A DNA stretch of 64,000 nucleotides from Actinomycetes bacterium (GCA_023432405.1 JAEYUQ010000007.1:108185-172184); one strand, 5' to 3'; counted from the stretch's first letter, positions 41,767 to 50,985 are shown. Notes: generated from the letters alone by a model not told the origin. Made by a program: numbers and translations.

Positions 41767-42570
41767 GTGCGAAGCAGTAACCCGGTTCTCATCTCACTGG
41801 CAGATCCCAGAAACTATCAGGAGAATACCGCTCCTTTCCCTGATGCAGGTTTCGGAACTCCCCTCCGCCAGACTGAGCGCTCACTGACCATTGACGACGT
41901 CGTGAGTAAGACGGCCATCACCATTGCCATCATCGTGGCAGTGGGAGCTGCCACAGTCTTCCTGTCTCTCCAGAATCCTGGGCTAGGAATGATTCTGGCT
42001 GGAGTTGGATCTATCGCAGGATTCATTACCGTCTTGGTCAACGCTTTCTCCAAGTCTTACGGTTCTCCGGTGATTACTATCCTCTACTCCGTTTTTGAGG
42101 GAATGCTTGTCGGTGGCATTTCCTTCATCTTTGGGGTGTCCTCCACGTCGGGAGTAGCTGGCTTCAACGGAGCCATAGTGGGGCAAGCAGTAGTAGCAAC
42201 TATTGGTGTGTTCATCGGAATGCTTTTTGTCTACAGAATCGGAGCTGTCCGAGTTACCCCTAAGTTCACTCGTGTAATGACAGGAATGATTGTGGGTGTA
42301 GCAGCCCTCATGCTGGTCAATCTCATCACCAGCATTTTCTTTGGGTTTAACCCATTGCGTGATGGCGGGATGATTGCCATCGTATTCTCGCTGGTCTGTA
42401 TTGTCTTGGCTGCTTTGAGCTTCTTACAGGATTTCGACGTCGCAGATAGGCTTGTGCGCTCCGGTGCCCCCGCCTCGGCAGCCTGGGGTATCGCCCTGGG
42501 GCTGGCTGTCACATTGGTATGGCTTTACACCGAGATTCTGCGGTTCCTGAGCTATTTCACTCGGGATTAA
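41767..42570 (+). CDS. Bax inhibitor-1/YccA family membrane protein
   Basis: A 267-residue integral membrane protein with seven predicted helices, matching the TMBIM/BI-1 fold (pH-sensitive calcium leak in characterised members). Marks are the long N-terminal cytosolic segment, YGSPVITILYSVFEGMLVGG, and near the C terminus FLQDFDVADRLVRSGAP with ALGLAVTLVWLYTEILRFL. That end holds the Asp pair that gates the family. The start is a GTG at 41767 with GAAAGGA upstream. It ends at a strong terminator. Confidence 0.9.
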   Translation: MRSSNPVLISLADPRNYQENTAPFPDAGFGTPLRQTERSLTIDDVVSKTAITIAIIVAVGAATVFLSLQNPGLGMILAGVGSIAGFITVLVNAFSKSYGSPVITILYSVFEGMLVGGISFIFGVSSTSGVAGFNGAIVGQAVVATIGVFIGMLFVYRIGAVRVTPKFTRVMTGMIVGVAALMLVNLITSIFFGFNPLRDGGMIAIVFSLVCIVLAALSFLQDFDVADRLVRSGAPASAAWGIALGLAVTLVWLYTEILRFLSYFTRD

Positions 42571-42574
42571 ACTT

Positions 42575-42608
42575 AAGTCCCTGGGGTTGACGCCCCAGGG
42601 ACTTTTTT
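42575..42608. terminator. Bidirectional rho-independent terminator
   Basis: A perfect 12-bp stem (arms AAGTCCCTGGGG and CCCCAGGGACTT, loop TTGACG) is followed by TTTTTT on the plus strand. It serves the BI-1 gene and may also serve the convergent lipoprotein gene, whose stop codon is inside its tail. Confidence 0.93.
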
Positions 42609-43080
42609 AGAATCCGGCGGTGCTTGCTATTTGACCGTTAACACTCACTGTGTTGAAGACGGTACCCAGTTCAGTAACAACAGGGTTGGCAAGCTCTACG
42701 CTAACCTGCTGAGTGCTAGGCATTCCGTAGGCGTCCACTGAGGATACTGTGCCTGTGCCCTGAGCTCCCGTTACATCCCAGGTATTCCATGTCACAGCCG
42801 TGACGGCATTGAATGGGTTTTGGCAATCGAGAACCACCTGAGTGGGTTGATAGTTCAACTGACTAGCACAATCCAGGAGAGCTGGTGTGTCTTGCGCAAG
42901 TGCGGAAGCCTGAGCAGTATCAGTCTCCTGTGTTGCACTTGTGGAAACGGGAACCTGTACCTGCGTGGCTGTGTCCACTTTCTCAGTGGAATCAATTTCA
43001 CCTGGTGAGCACGCTGTAAGACCAGCTGCGAGGATGATAAGTGCGCTTCCTCCGACTCTCGTATGCTTCAAGAAGCTCAT
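42607..43080 (-). CDS. Putative lipoprotein of unknown function
   Basis: A 157-residue secreted protein. The signal peptide (MSFLKHTRVGGSALIILAAG) ends in lipobox LTAC with Cys24, followed by a Thr/Ser/Gln-rich linker to about residue 70. A small beta-rich domain with two Cys (LDCASQL and LDCQNPF) probably forms a disulfide. GGAGG lies 6 bp before the ATG at 43080; the open frame extends to 43119. No recognised domain. It is separated from greA by 108 bp. Confidence 0.8.
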   Translation of the reverse strand: MSFLKHTRVGGSALIILAAGLTACSPGEIDSTEKVDTATQVQVPVSTSATQETDTAQASALAQDTPALLDCASQLNYQPTQVVLDCQNPFNAVTAVTWNTWDVTGAQGTGTVSSVDAYGMPSTQQVSVELANPVVTELGTVFNTVSVNGQIASTAGF

Positions 43081-43188
43081 AGTATTCCTCCGTATGTAAA
43101 AGCCTGATCTCACAAGCACTATTTGTGTTCTTGGAAACCAGGTGACTTCCTTAGACTGAACAAGTTGAACTGTGTGAGATCAACTAGA

Positions 43189-43722
43189 TCAGTTGGACCG
43201 TGAATTGTCCCGCAATGTTGCGGCCTTAACCGAATTATATGGCTCAACGGACACTAAGGTGACTGAAATGGTTTTCCCATTTGGCGCCTGATATTCACGA
43301 GTCTCACCGGGAGTTGCTCCCATGAGGGCAGCCCCTAAAGGAGACTGTTCGGAGTAGGTCTCTAAATCAGGATTCTCACTTGCTGCCGCACGGGTACCAA
43401 TGAGAAATGTTTCCTTTTGGGATTTATCCCCGTTGTAATAAACATGAACCACCGAGCCGGTAGCTGCCTGGTTTTCAGCCAAATCACCGCGTTCAGTAGT
43501 GGAGTTAGCCAATAATTCGCTGATTTGCTTGATGCGGGCTTCCTCTTTGTCCTGCATCTCGCGGGCAGCGTCATAGCCAGCGTTTTCTTTGAGATCTCCC
43601 TCTTCGCGGCGCTCATTAATCTCAGCGGCCACTTCGGGACGGTGATCTATGAGTGCTTTCAGCTCCTTTTCAAGAGCCGCCTTCATTTCCGGGGTGATGT
43701 ATTGTTTGCGATCTTCAGCCAT
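43189..43722 (-). CDS. greA: Transcription elongation factor GreA
   Basis: Stimulates transcript cleavage by backtracked RNA polymerase. The N-terminal coiled coil ends in the acidic tip REEGDLKENAGYDAAREMQ (Asp and Glu of the tip at about residues 42-46), and the C-terminal FKBP-like domain has SPLGAALMGATPGETREYQA. The length of 177 residues includes short extensions typical of actinobacteria. It reads away from the DUF4307 gene's end by 41 bp, on the same strand, probably as one transcript. Confidence 0.95.
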   Translation of the reverse strand: MAEDRKQYITPEMKAALEKELKALIDHRPEVAAEINERREEGDLKENAGYDAAREMQDKEEARIKQISELLANSTTERGDLAENQAATGSVVHVYYNGDKSQKETFLIGTRAAASENPDLETYSEQSPLGAALMGATPGETREYQAPNGKTISVTLVSVEPYNSVKAATLRDNSRSN

Positions 43723-43763
43723 AAGTCTTCACTTTCCCTTCGACGCCCGTTAAGAACGGTTAC

Positions 43764-44243
43764 TTAATCTACTTCATGTGTCTGAGTGCTGAGGTATTCG
43801 GGAATGGTGGTAGAACAGCCATACACATCTGCAGAGACAGGAAGATCATCAGTACGAATAGTGGTACTCATCCGCACAGCCTCCTCGCCTCCGGCAGGAA
43901 TGAACACTTCACGACGCCCCACTTCCGTCATATCAAAGTTCTTTGCGGTGACTATGCACACCGCATCCACGGAGGCGTCACCTCTGACCACATCAAAATC
44001 CAAGGCAATCTCGCGGTCAGAGACACGCTCAATGTTTGTCATAGATCCGGTGATCCCAGAGCTTTGGTCCGAGATTCTTTTGATATAGAAAGCAGTGAGA
44101 ATCAGCCCCACAATAATGAAGAGGGCACCCACAATAAGAACAATGCGCCCGGTGAATCCGCTGCGAGAATTATCACGCGGTGATGGATCTTCACCGTAGC
44201 GGGAGCGGATAGATGATGACACCGATTCAGTAGATTGACTCAT
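43764..44243 (-). CDS. DUF4307 membrane protein
   Basis: A 159-residue bitopic protein: a polar cytoplasmic N terminus, one helix at about residues 33-55 (IVLIVGALFIIVGLILTAFYI), and an external beta-sandwich-like domain with two Cys. It corresponds to the conserved hypothetical next to greA and mca in mycobacteria (Rv1081c). The start is the ATG at 44243; a GTG three codons upstream is possible. Function is unknown. It is divergent from mca. Confidence 0.85.
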   Translation of the reverse strand: MSQSTESVSSSIRSRYGEDPSPRDNSRSGFTGRIVLIVGALFIIVGLILTAFYIKRISDQSSGITGSMTNIERVSDREIALDFDVVRGDASVDAVCIVTAKNFDMTEVGRREVFIPAGGEEAVRMSTTIRTDDLPVSADVYGCSTTIPEYLSTQTHEVD

Positions 44244-44372
44244 TATCCTCACTCATTCAATCGTAAAAAACCAGGCTGCAACCGAGGTTATTCCCAGGTC
44301 AGCGATAACCGTAACACATTACTAGACTACAGAAACAGAGCAGTCCGACAGCGATACTAGGAGAATGGTGAT

Positions 44373-45245
44373 ATGAGTGGTTTAAGGCTCTTAGCTATAC
44401 ATGCTCATCCAGATGATGAATCATCGAAAGGGGCTGCCACCACGGCAAAATACATTGCTGAGGGCAATCAAGTTATGGTGGTGACCTGTACCGGGGGAGA
44501 GCGTGGATCCATACTCAACCCAAACATAAAGCCATCAGATATCACCAGCAGTATGTATGAACTGCGCCAACAGGAAATGCGTCATGCAGCTGAGGCTTTA
44601 GGAGTGGAACACCGCTGGTTAGGATACGTTGATTCTGGGTTTCCCGAGGGGGATCCTCTTCCCCCGCTTCCGGAAGGATGCTTCGCTCTAGAAGATGACA
44701 GGGAGGTTGCTGCTCGTTTGGTGAAAATTGTGCGGGAGTTTCGTCCTCATGTCATGGTTACGTATGACGAAAACGGGGATTACCCTCACCCCGATCACAT
44801 CAAAACTCATGATGTGTCCATGTTGGCGTGGGACTATGCCGGTGACCGGGAGTTTGCCCCCGAGGCAGGGGAGCCGTGGACACCTCTCAAGCTTTATTAC
44901 GTGTATGGATTCCCTCTAGCTCGGGTGAAAAAATTCAGCGACTATCTTTCGCAGGCAGGCAAAGAGAATCCTTATGAGGCTTTCGTGGAGAAGCGGCGTC
45001 GTCGCGGGGATGAGTTGAACAACCGTATCACCACTCACATTGATGCGGCGGACTACTTTGAGAAGCGCAATGACGCTCTGAGAGCGCACTCCACACAGAT
45101 TGATCCTGAGGGGCTGTTCTTTGCGGTTCCGGTGGATGTTGAAAAAAGATTGTGGCCCACGGAAGAATTTGAGTTAGCACGAACTAGGGTAGAGACCAGT
45201 CTTCCTGAAACTGACTTGTTCGCAGGTATACGAAACGGAAAGTAG
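44373..45245 (+). CDS. mca: Mycothiol S-conjugate amidase
   Basis: Zinc amidase that cleaves mycothiol conjugates of electrophiles and drugs, releasing mercapturic acids for export. The LmbE-type zinc site is clear: AHPDDES with His12, Asp14 and Asp15, and PHPDHIKTHD with the second metal-binding His near residue 143. The YVYGFPLARVKKF segment and long 290-residue form favour Mca over MshB. AGGAG lies 9 bp before the ATG. A direct marker of mycothiol, hence actinobacteria. Confidence 0.95.
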   Translation: MSGLRLLAIHAHPDDESSKGAATTAKYIAEGNQVMVVTCTGGERGSILNPNIKPSDITSSMYELRQQEMRHAAEALGVEHRWLGYVDSGFPEGDPLPPLPEGCFALEDDREVAARLVKIVREFRPHVMVTYDENGDYPHPDHIKTHDVSMLAWDYAGDREFAPEAGEPWTPLKLYYVYGFPLARVKKFSDYLSQAGKENPYEAFVEKRRRRGDELNNRITTHIDAADYFEKRNDALRAHSTQIDPEGLFFAVPVDVEKRLWPTEEFELARTRVETSLPETDLFAGIRNGK

Positions 45246-45251
45246 CCATAC

Positions 45252-45554
45252 ATGATGTCGCAATTGTCTTTGATGAGTATCCAGGCCAGCGGATACCTTC
45301 TAGCACAGGCTGAGAAAGCTGGCCCTATGGGTGCGGAGTTTGGCAAGGCTTCTCCTATCGGCCTTCTCGTCGTCGTGCTGCTTATGGCGATGGTTCTCTA
45401 CCTGGGGTACGCATTTCATCGTCGTTTCTCCCGCTATAACCGTCGCCGTATCTTTGCCGAGCAGCACGGGCTGGATGTTTTTGACGAGGATGCCATTGAT
45501 CGTGCGATGGAAAGTGCTGGGCTTCTCGATCACGATAAGAAACACTGGCTCTAG
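45252..45554 (+). CDS. Small membrane protein downstream of mca
   Basis: A 100-residue protein, the positional homologue of M. tuberculosis Rv1083. There is one helix at about residues 36-54 (GLLVVVLLMAMVLYLGYAF), followed by a basic patch RRRFSRYNRRR-like (HRRFSRYNRRR) and an acidic C-terminal helix. No known domain. It starts 6 bp after mca, so the two are probably co-expressed. Confidence 0.8.
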   Translation: MMSQLSLMSIQASGYLLAQAEKAGPMGAEFGKASPIGLLVVVLLMAMVLYLGYAFHRRFSRYNRRRIFAEQHGLDVFDEDAIDRAMESAGLLDHDKKHWL

Positions 45555-45659
45555 CAGTCTGCGTGCTGTTCATAGAGCACTGATTCGGTATTGATTTCTA
45601 GCTCCTGTCTGTGCTCCGTACTCCGGAGCTCATCTTTCTGAAGGTTTTAAGGAGAAACT

Positions 45660-46433
45660 GTGAAGCTCCTGCCGCGGCTGCTCTATCCGCTCTATGAGGA
45701 ACGCCTGCGGAGAGAAATTTCTGCGGCAGGTACCAGACCTAAGCATGTGGCCATCATGTGTGATGGGAACCGTCGATGGGCTAAAGAAGCCGGGTTCGCT
45801 GATGTGACCCACGGTCACCGCGTTGGGGCTCGCAAGATCAACGAGGTGGTTCACTGGAGCCAAACCTATGGAATTGATCTGGTCACCGTCTATCTTCTCT
45901 CCACTGAGAACCTTGGTAGACAAGCCGAGGAGCTAGTGCCTCTCTTTGACATCATCGTCTCGGTGGTAGACGAGCTCGTCAAAGGGGAGACCAACTGCCG
46001 TGTTCGCCTGGTGGGTGCCTTGGATGTTCTGCCTGATGATGTGTCTGCCCGGCTACGAGAGGCGATTCGAGGTACAGAGAACAACACCGGAGTATCTGTA
46101 AACATTGCTGTTGGCTATGGGGGCCGCCAGGAAATTGTGGATGCCGCTCGAGCAATCGTAAACAGCGCGGTGGCGGAGGGAATCTCTGCGAAAGACATCG
46201 CGCAACAGATTACGGTGCAGTCAGTGTCCAAGCATCTCTATACTTCCGGTCAACCAGATCCTGACCTGGTGATTAGAACCTCCGGAGAGCAACGGCTCTC
46301 AGGGTTCTTGCTGTGGCAGTCCGCCTACTCAGAGATTTGGTTCACAGACACCTACTGGCCAGCGTTCCGCAAGGTAGATTTCCTGCGCGCCTTGAGGGAT
46401 TACACCAAGAGATCACGGCGCTTCGGAAAATAG
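45660..46433 (+). CDS. uppS: cis-Prenyltransferase (short-chain Z-isoprenyl diphosphate synthase type)
   Basis: Elongates isoprenyl diphosphates with cis geometry for decaprenyl or undecaprenyl phosphate. The catalytic Asp35 lies in MCDGNRRWAKEAG. VTVYLLSTENLGRQ, AVGYGGRQEIVDA and DLVIRTSGEQRLSGFLLWQSAYSE are the other family blocks. At 257 residues and next to mca it matches the mycobacterial Z-farnesyl diphosphate synthase locus (Rv1086). Product chain length cannot be told from sequence by eye. AAGGAG precedes the GTG start. Confidence 0.92.
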   Translation: MKLLPRLLYPLYEERLRREISAAGTRPKHVAIMCDGNRRWAKEAGFADVTHGHRVGARKINEVVHWSQTYGIDLVTVYLLSTENLGRQAEELVPLFDIIVSVVDELVKGETNCRVRLVGALDVLPDDVSARLREAIRGTENNTGVSVNIAVGYGGRQEIVDAARAIVNSAVAEGISAKDIAQQITVQSVSKHLYTSGQPDPDLVIRTSGEQRLSGFLLWQSAYSEIWFTDTYWPAFRKVDFLRALRDYTKRSRRFGK

Positions 46434-46522
46434 CCATATTAAAACTCGCAGTTTTCAGAGCCTCTAGAATGTCCTCAGCTTTCAGAGGCATGAGCGTTGA
46501 GAGATCTCCTATCCTCAAGCTC

Positions 46523-47449
46523 TCAGATTCTGCGCATACGCACTCGCTGCACCTCGTGATTAGGTCCTTTTCTCAGTACTAGGTTGGCACGATTGCGCGT
46601 AGGAGCAATGTTTTCTACGAGATTTGGCAGGTTAATAGACTGCCAGATGTCTCGGGCGCGCTCTGTGGCAGCGGCGTCGTCAAGGTCTGCGTAATAGGAG
46701 AAGTGAGCCCCAGGTTGTTTAAACGAGGTGTGGCGTAATTCCAAGAAGCGGTCAATGTACCACTGCTCAATGTCTGCGGGGTCTGCATCCACATAGACGG
46801 AAAAGTCACAGTAATCAGAGACCATGAGAGTAGGTCCCGTCTGAAGAACATTCAATCCCTCAATAATGAGAATGTCTGGGTTTTCTACGGTATGCACCAC
46901 ACCGGGAATCCGGTCGTAGTACTTGTGCGAGTACACCGGGGCATCCACATGAGGCAGACCGGATTTTGCGTCCTGAACAAATTGGAGCAAGGCACGACGG
47001 TCATAAGATTCAGGAAAACCCTTGCGGTCCATGAGTTTCCGGCGAGTCAGTTCAGCCGTGGGGTAGAGGAAACCATCAGTGGTAATCAAATCCACCTTGG
47101 GATTGCTCTCCCAGCGCTGGAGCAGTACTTGAAGCAGGCGCGAGGTAGTGGATTTCCCTACAGCCACGGAGCCTGCCACAGCAATAACAAAGGGAATTTT
47201 GGGATTTTTCTCACTCAAGAACTCCTCGGTGGTGTGGGTGAGAAATTTCCGGGCATTATATTGCAAACTAATCAGGCGACTCAGCGGAAGATATACCTCT
47301 GCCACCTCGTTGAGATCCACATTCTCGCCCATACCACGCAAAGCCACCACTTCGTCTTCTGTGAGCACTTGTGGCATGGAGTTTCGCAGTTCACGCCACC
47401 GTTTCCGATCAAAGTCAAGAAACGGGCTGCTGCTGGAAACGCGCGACAT
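46523..47449 (-). CDS. coaA: Pantothenate kinase, type I
   Basis: Phosphorylates pantothenate in the first committed step of coenzyme A synthesis. The P-loop is AGSVAVGKSTTSRLL (about residues 91-105). DLITTDGFLYP, DRKGFPESYDRRALL and YSHKYYDRIPG follow, and the C-terminal block has APTRNRANLVLRKGPNHEV. At 308 residues it is full length. It is divergently oriented to glyA and convergent with uppS, as in mycobacteria. Confidence 0.96.
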   Translation of the reverse strand: MSRVSSSSPFLDFDRKRWRELRNSMPQVLTEDEVVALRGMGENVDLNEVAEVYLPLSRLISLQYNARKFLTHTTEEFLSEKNPKIPFVIAVAGSVAVGKSTTSRLLQVLLQRWESNPKVDLITTDGFLYPTAELTRRKLMDRKGFPESYDRRALLQFVQDAKSGLPHVDAPVYSHKYYDRIPGVVHTVENPDILIIEGLNVLQTGPTLMVSDYCDFSVYVDADPADIEQWYIDRFLELRHTSFKQPGAHFSYYADLDDAAATERARDIWQSINLPNLVENIAPTRNRANLVLRKGPNHEVQRVRMRRI

Positions 47450-47637
47450 GACACCTATTGTGCCCTGAGAAGGAGCCCCAGTTCAAAGTTCCCGGGGGAG
47501 TCCCTTATTATTGGGCTAGTTTCGGTGCGGTTGGAGAGTTTACCGTCATCTCCCCAGTATTCTCCTGCGCGAAGCTGTAAAGTTCACGGTGCCATCTGGC
47601 GTTTGTGTGATGCACTTTTGAAAGATTGGTTGGATTC

Positions 47638-48927
47638 ATGGTAGAAAGCCTCTTTTTGCAACCCCTCAGTGAAGTAGACCCGGACGTAGCACAGGCTATT
47701 TCTGGAGAGCTGAACCGTCAGCGCACAGGTTTGGAGATGATCGCTTCCGAAAATCTGGTTCCTCGCGCTGTTTTGCAGGCCCAGGGGTCAGTGTTGACCA
47801 ACAAGTATGCGGAAGGCTACCCAGGGCGTCGCTATTACGGCGGTTGTGAACACGTGGACATTATTGAGGATCTTGCTCGCACTCGCGCCAAGGAACTCTT
47901 CGGAGCAGACTTCGCTAATGTCCAGCCGCACTCGGGAGCCCAGGCCAATGCCGCCGTTCTCATGACACTGGCTAACCCCGGTGACAAAATCATGGGTCTT
48001 AAGCTGGATCACGGTGGACATCTCACCCACGGTATGAAGCTCAACTTCTCCGGAAAACTCTATGACGTGGTGGCCTACGGTGTTGATGAACACACTATGC
48101 GCCTGGATATGGATCAGGTCCGTGAGCAGGCTCTCGCTGAGCGTCCGCAGGTCATTATCGCTGGCTGGTCTGCCTACCCGCGCCATGAGGACTTTGCAGC
48201 CTTCCGATCCATTGCAGATGAGGTGGGAGCGAAGCTGTGGGTTGATATGGCTCACTTCGCAGGCTTGGTGGCTGCCGGACTTCACCCCTCTCCGGTTCCC
48301 TGTGCGGACATCGTTTCCACAACTGTGCATAAGACTCTGGGTGGTCCACGATCCGGGTTGATTCTGGCCAAGCAGGAGTACGCCAAGAAGATCAATTCAT
48401 CGGTGTTCCCTGGTCAGCAGGGTGGTCCACTCATGCACGCCGTTGCAGCCAAAGCTGTGGCTTTGAAGATAGCCGCAACCGAGGAATTCAAGCAGCGTCA
48501 GCAGCGCACCCTGGATGGAGCCCAGATTCTGGCTGATCGCCTGATGCAGGACGACGTCGCCAAGGTTGGAATTTCTGTCCTCACAGGCGGAACGGATGTG
48601 CATTTGGTGATGGTGGATTTGCGTAACTCTGATATTGACGGACAAATGGGTGAAGATCTGCTCCACGATATTGGAATCACCGTTAACCGCAATGCCATCC
48701 CCTTTGATCCGCGCCCACCGATGGTGGCATCAGGGCTGCGTATCGGCACCCCTGCGTTAGCCACGCGAGGGCTGGACAACGATGCTTTTGTGGAGGTTGC
48801 TGACATCATTGCTACTGCCTTGGTGGCTGGGAAGAATGCGGATGTGGAGGCGCTTCGGGCTCGAGTGACTAAGATTGCGGAGGACTTCCCGCTCTACGAT
48901 GGTTTGGAGGATTGGAAGCTCTACTAA
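47638..48927 (+). CDS. glyA: Serine hydroxymethyltransferase
   Basis: PLP enzyme that interconverts serine and glycine and supplies one-carbon units. Marks are GLEMIASENLVPRAVLQAQG, NKYAEGYPGRRYYGGCE, the PLP Lys in VSTTVHKTLGGPRSG (about residue 228), and FPGQQGGPLMHAVAAKAVA. The open frame begins at a TTG at 47626; the ATG at 47638 gives the standard N terminus (429 residues). The upstream Shine-Dalgarno is weak (GAAAG). Confidence 0.96.
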   Translation: MVESLFLQPLSEVDPDVAQAISGELNRQRTGLEMIASENLVPRAVLQAQGSVLTNKYAEGYPGRRYYGGCEHVDIIEDLARTRAKELFGADFANVQPHSGAQANAAVLMTLANPGDKIMGLKLDHGGHLTHGMKLNFSGKLYDVVAYGVDEHTMRLDMDQVREQALAERPQVIIAGWSAYPRHEDFAAFRSIADEVGAKLWVDMAHFAGLVAAGLHPSPVPCADIVSTTVHKTLGGPRSGLILAKQEYAKKINSSVFPGQQGGPLMHAVAAKAVALKIAATEEFKQRQQRTLDGAQILADRLMQDDVAKVGISVLTGGTDVHLVMVDLRNSDIDGQMGEDLLHDIGITVNRNAIPFDPRPPMVASGLRIGTPALATRGLDNDAFVEVADIIATALVAGKNADVEALRARVTKIAEDFPLYDGLEDWKLY

Positions 48928-49019
48928 AACTCCTCTCGCCAACTTCGTCCAGCCACTCCAAACAACGGTGGATGCGTTGGTTATGTTGAACCACATAGAC
49001 GCTTGTACCAAGGAAAAAT

Positions 49020-49421
49020 ATGTCTGAGTCTCATCACCTAAGGAATCGGATTGCCGCAGGATTAGCCACGGGAATTGCCACTCTAGGGCTTCTAGGTGGC
49101 ACCGTGGCTGTTGCCGATACCGCGTCGGAAGCTCCCGCCGAGAGTGCCGCCGCCTCGGCAACCACGGGCACCTCTGGGGATTACTACCTGTTACCTTTTC
49201 AGTATGTGGAGTACGGGAACCAAGGCAGTTTGTTTCCCGTGGGCAACCCCATTCCCTATGATCCAGCCATAACTATGATTCTGACCAGCAAGCCCACCGA
49301 AGCCTCGATGAAAAGCACCGTACCCACCTGGGTGTTAGTGGCTATGGGGTTTATTGTCATTCTGGTGCTGGGTGTCAGCGCTGTCTCCACCAAAAAAGCC
49401 ATGCGCAGTTGGAAGAAGTAG
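49020..49421 (+). CDS. Secreted small protein with C-terminal membrane anchor
   Basis: A 133-residue protein I do not recognise. A signal peptide (about 1-32, with RIAAGLATGIATLGLLGGTVAVA) is followed by an Ala/Ser/Glu linker and a short Tyr/Pro/Gly-rich external segment (about 53-95). One helix (about 103-122, WVLVAMGFIVILVLGVSAV) and a basic tail KKAMRSWKK end it. The layout implies an external domain tethered at both ends or processed. AAGGA precedes the ATG. It is 25 bp upstream of the LysR-like gene. Confidence 0.7.
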   Translation: MSESHHLRNRIAAGLATGIATLGLLGGTVAVADTASEAPAESAAASATTGTSGDYYLLPFQYVEYGNQGSLFPVGNPIPYDPAITMILTSKPTEASMKSTVPTWVLVAMGFIVILVLGVSAVSTKKAMRSWKK

Positions 49422-49446
49422 AGCCCTCTACACCTCACGTGAGAGA

Positions 49447-50217
49447 ATGTTGAGTTTTCGCTTTGCCCTGGGTACTGCCCCTGGAAAGTGGTTAGAGCGG
49501 TATTCCAGCTACACCCAGTGGCAGGTGAAATACCAGGTTTCTCCTGATCCCCTTGGCGACGTCCTTTCGGGTGACTGTTTGCTGGGACTGGTGCGCCTGC
49601 CGGATTCGCGGATTACCGATGATCTTCACACCGTGTACCTCTATGAGGAGGAACCAGGTGTGGCCGTACCCCACGATAGTGTTTTCGCGCAGCTGGGTGA
49701 ACAGAGTATCCAGATCAACGATTTGGCAGGCGAGCCGGTTAACTATCGCATTTCTGAGTCTGGTGAAGTTGATATACCTCGTGTGAAAGAGGCACTGCAG
49801 ATTGTGGCCGCCAATGTGGGGGTGTGTATAGCTCCCAGACCACTGCTGAAGGTTCTTTCTAAGAAAAAGGTGACGGCCCTGGGTTTGGAGGACCCCAATT
49901 ATCCTGTAACTCAGGTGGCCCTAGTGTGGAAGAAGCAGCAGGATTCAGAAATTATTCAGGATTTTATAGGGATTGCCAAGGGGCGTACCCCTAGTTCTGG
50001 GAGATATTCCTCTCACTCCAGTTCCTCCCAGGAGAATAAAAAGACATCTCCCTCAAGGAAAGCTAAGGGTACTCAGAACACAAAGAATACCCATGTGAGA
50101 GCGGTTCGCGGCACCTCCTGCGGGACGAGCTCGAGAGGACATAAAGAGGCTCGACCTTCCCAGTCGCAAGCAACTCGACCCAGGAAACGAGGCCGACGCA
50201 GAAGGGGAGAAAGATAG
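49447..50217 (+). CDS. LysR-type effector-binding domain protein without DNA-binding domain
   Basis: A 256-residue protein. Residues 1-175 resemble the C-terminal periplasmic-binding-like half of LysR regulators (GLVRLPDSRITDDLHTVYLY, EEEPGVAVPHDS, VGVCIAPRPLLKVL). No helix-turn-helix precedes it: the upstream frame overlaps the 49020-49421 gene and looks non-coding. The last 80 residues are a very basic Ser/Lys/Arg tail ending in KRGRRRRGE, which could bind nucleic acid. I start at the ATG at 49447. Similar stand-alone LysR-effector proteins occur in Corynebacteriales; function is unknown. Confidence 0.75.
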   Translation: MLSFRFALGTAPGKWLERYSSYTQWQVKYQVSPDPLGDVLSGDCLLGLVRLPDSRITDDLHTVYLYEEEPGVAVPHDSVFAQLGEQSIQINDLAGEPVNYRISESGEVDIPRVKEALQIVAANVGVCIAPRPLLKVLSKKKVTALGLEDPNYPVTQVALVWKKQQDSEIIQDFIGIAKGRTPSSGRYSSHSSSSQENKKTSPSRKAKGTQNTKNTHVRAVRGTSCGTSSRGHKEARPSQSQATRPRKRGRRRRGER

Positions 50218-50339
50218 GCGACACGGGGAAGGAGAAGACGGAGTAAAAAGTTTTCTCGCACAATCGTGTTGTTCCGCTAGGATAGTCGTCTATAGATACC
50301 ATCATTGATTAACAATCACCGGAAAGAAAGGAACTATTA

Positions 50340-50969
50340 ATGAGTTCTATGACAAAGAAAGCCCTGGCAGTAGCTGCTGCTCTGGGACTGGGCCTGACGA
50401 TTACTGCCTGCTCCAACTCCGAGTCTGAATCTGCTGGTAGCTCTGCTAGCTCTGTGGTTAGCTCCGCTGCTTCTGAGGCCAGCTCCGCAGTGTCCTCTGC
50501 AGCTTCTGTCGCAGAATCTGCTAAGTCTGCGGCTGTGGACGCTGACGATGACGACGCTGACGATGACGATGCTGTGTCCACGGAAATGACTGAGGTCACC
50601 ACCAAGGACGGCACCAAGCAGGAGATCCCCGCCGCTATTGCCACGGTGGCAGCTAAGCGTACGGATCTGAAGAGCCAGAATCCTCAGAGCGTGCTGGTTG
50701 AGGATGGCAAGTACCTGGTGAACTATGGCACCATTGCAGGTGGCTACCAGTATAACGTTGCCTACACAGAGGACACCGGCGCCGTGGAAATCTACGGTGA
50801 GATCTTCAACACCTGGCGTGAGGATGGCGCTTTCAATTCCAAGGTTGGGGACCCGAAGTCACCTGAAGTGAAGATCGACAATGGCTTTAGCCAGGAATTC
50901 ACAGATGGAACCATCACCTGGACCACCAAGGATGGAAAGACCTTCAGCGGCACAGTAATCGAAGATTAA
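50340..50969 (+). CDS. LGFP-repeat lipoprotein
   Basis: Cell-envelope lipoprotein (209 residues). The signal peptide ends in lipobox LTITAC with Cys24. A Ser/Ala-rich segment (about 30-65) and an Asp-run linker (DADDDDADDDDA, about 67-78) lead to a domain with one clear LGFP-type repeat, NTWREDGAFNSKVGDPKSPE then FTDGTITWTTKDGKTFSG. LGFP repeats anchor or sense the mycolate/arabinogalactan wall in mycolata. AGAAAGGAAC precedes the ATG, and a strong terminator follows, so it is probably monocistronic. Confidence 0.85.
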   Translation: MSSMTKKALAVAAALGLGLTITACSNSESESAGSSASSVVSSAASEASSAVSSAASVAESAKSAAVDADDDDADDDDAVSTEMTEVTTKDGTKQEIPAAIATVAAKRTDLKSQNPQSVLVEDGKYLVNYGTIAGGYQYNVAYTEDTGAVEIYGEIFNTWREDGAFNSKVGDPKSPEVKIDNGFSQEFTDGTITWTTKDGKTFSGTVIED

Positions 50970-50985
50970 TCTTCATCTGACCTGA

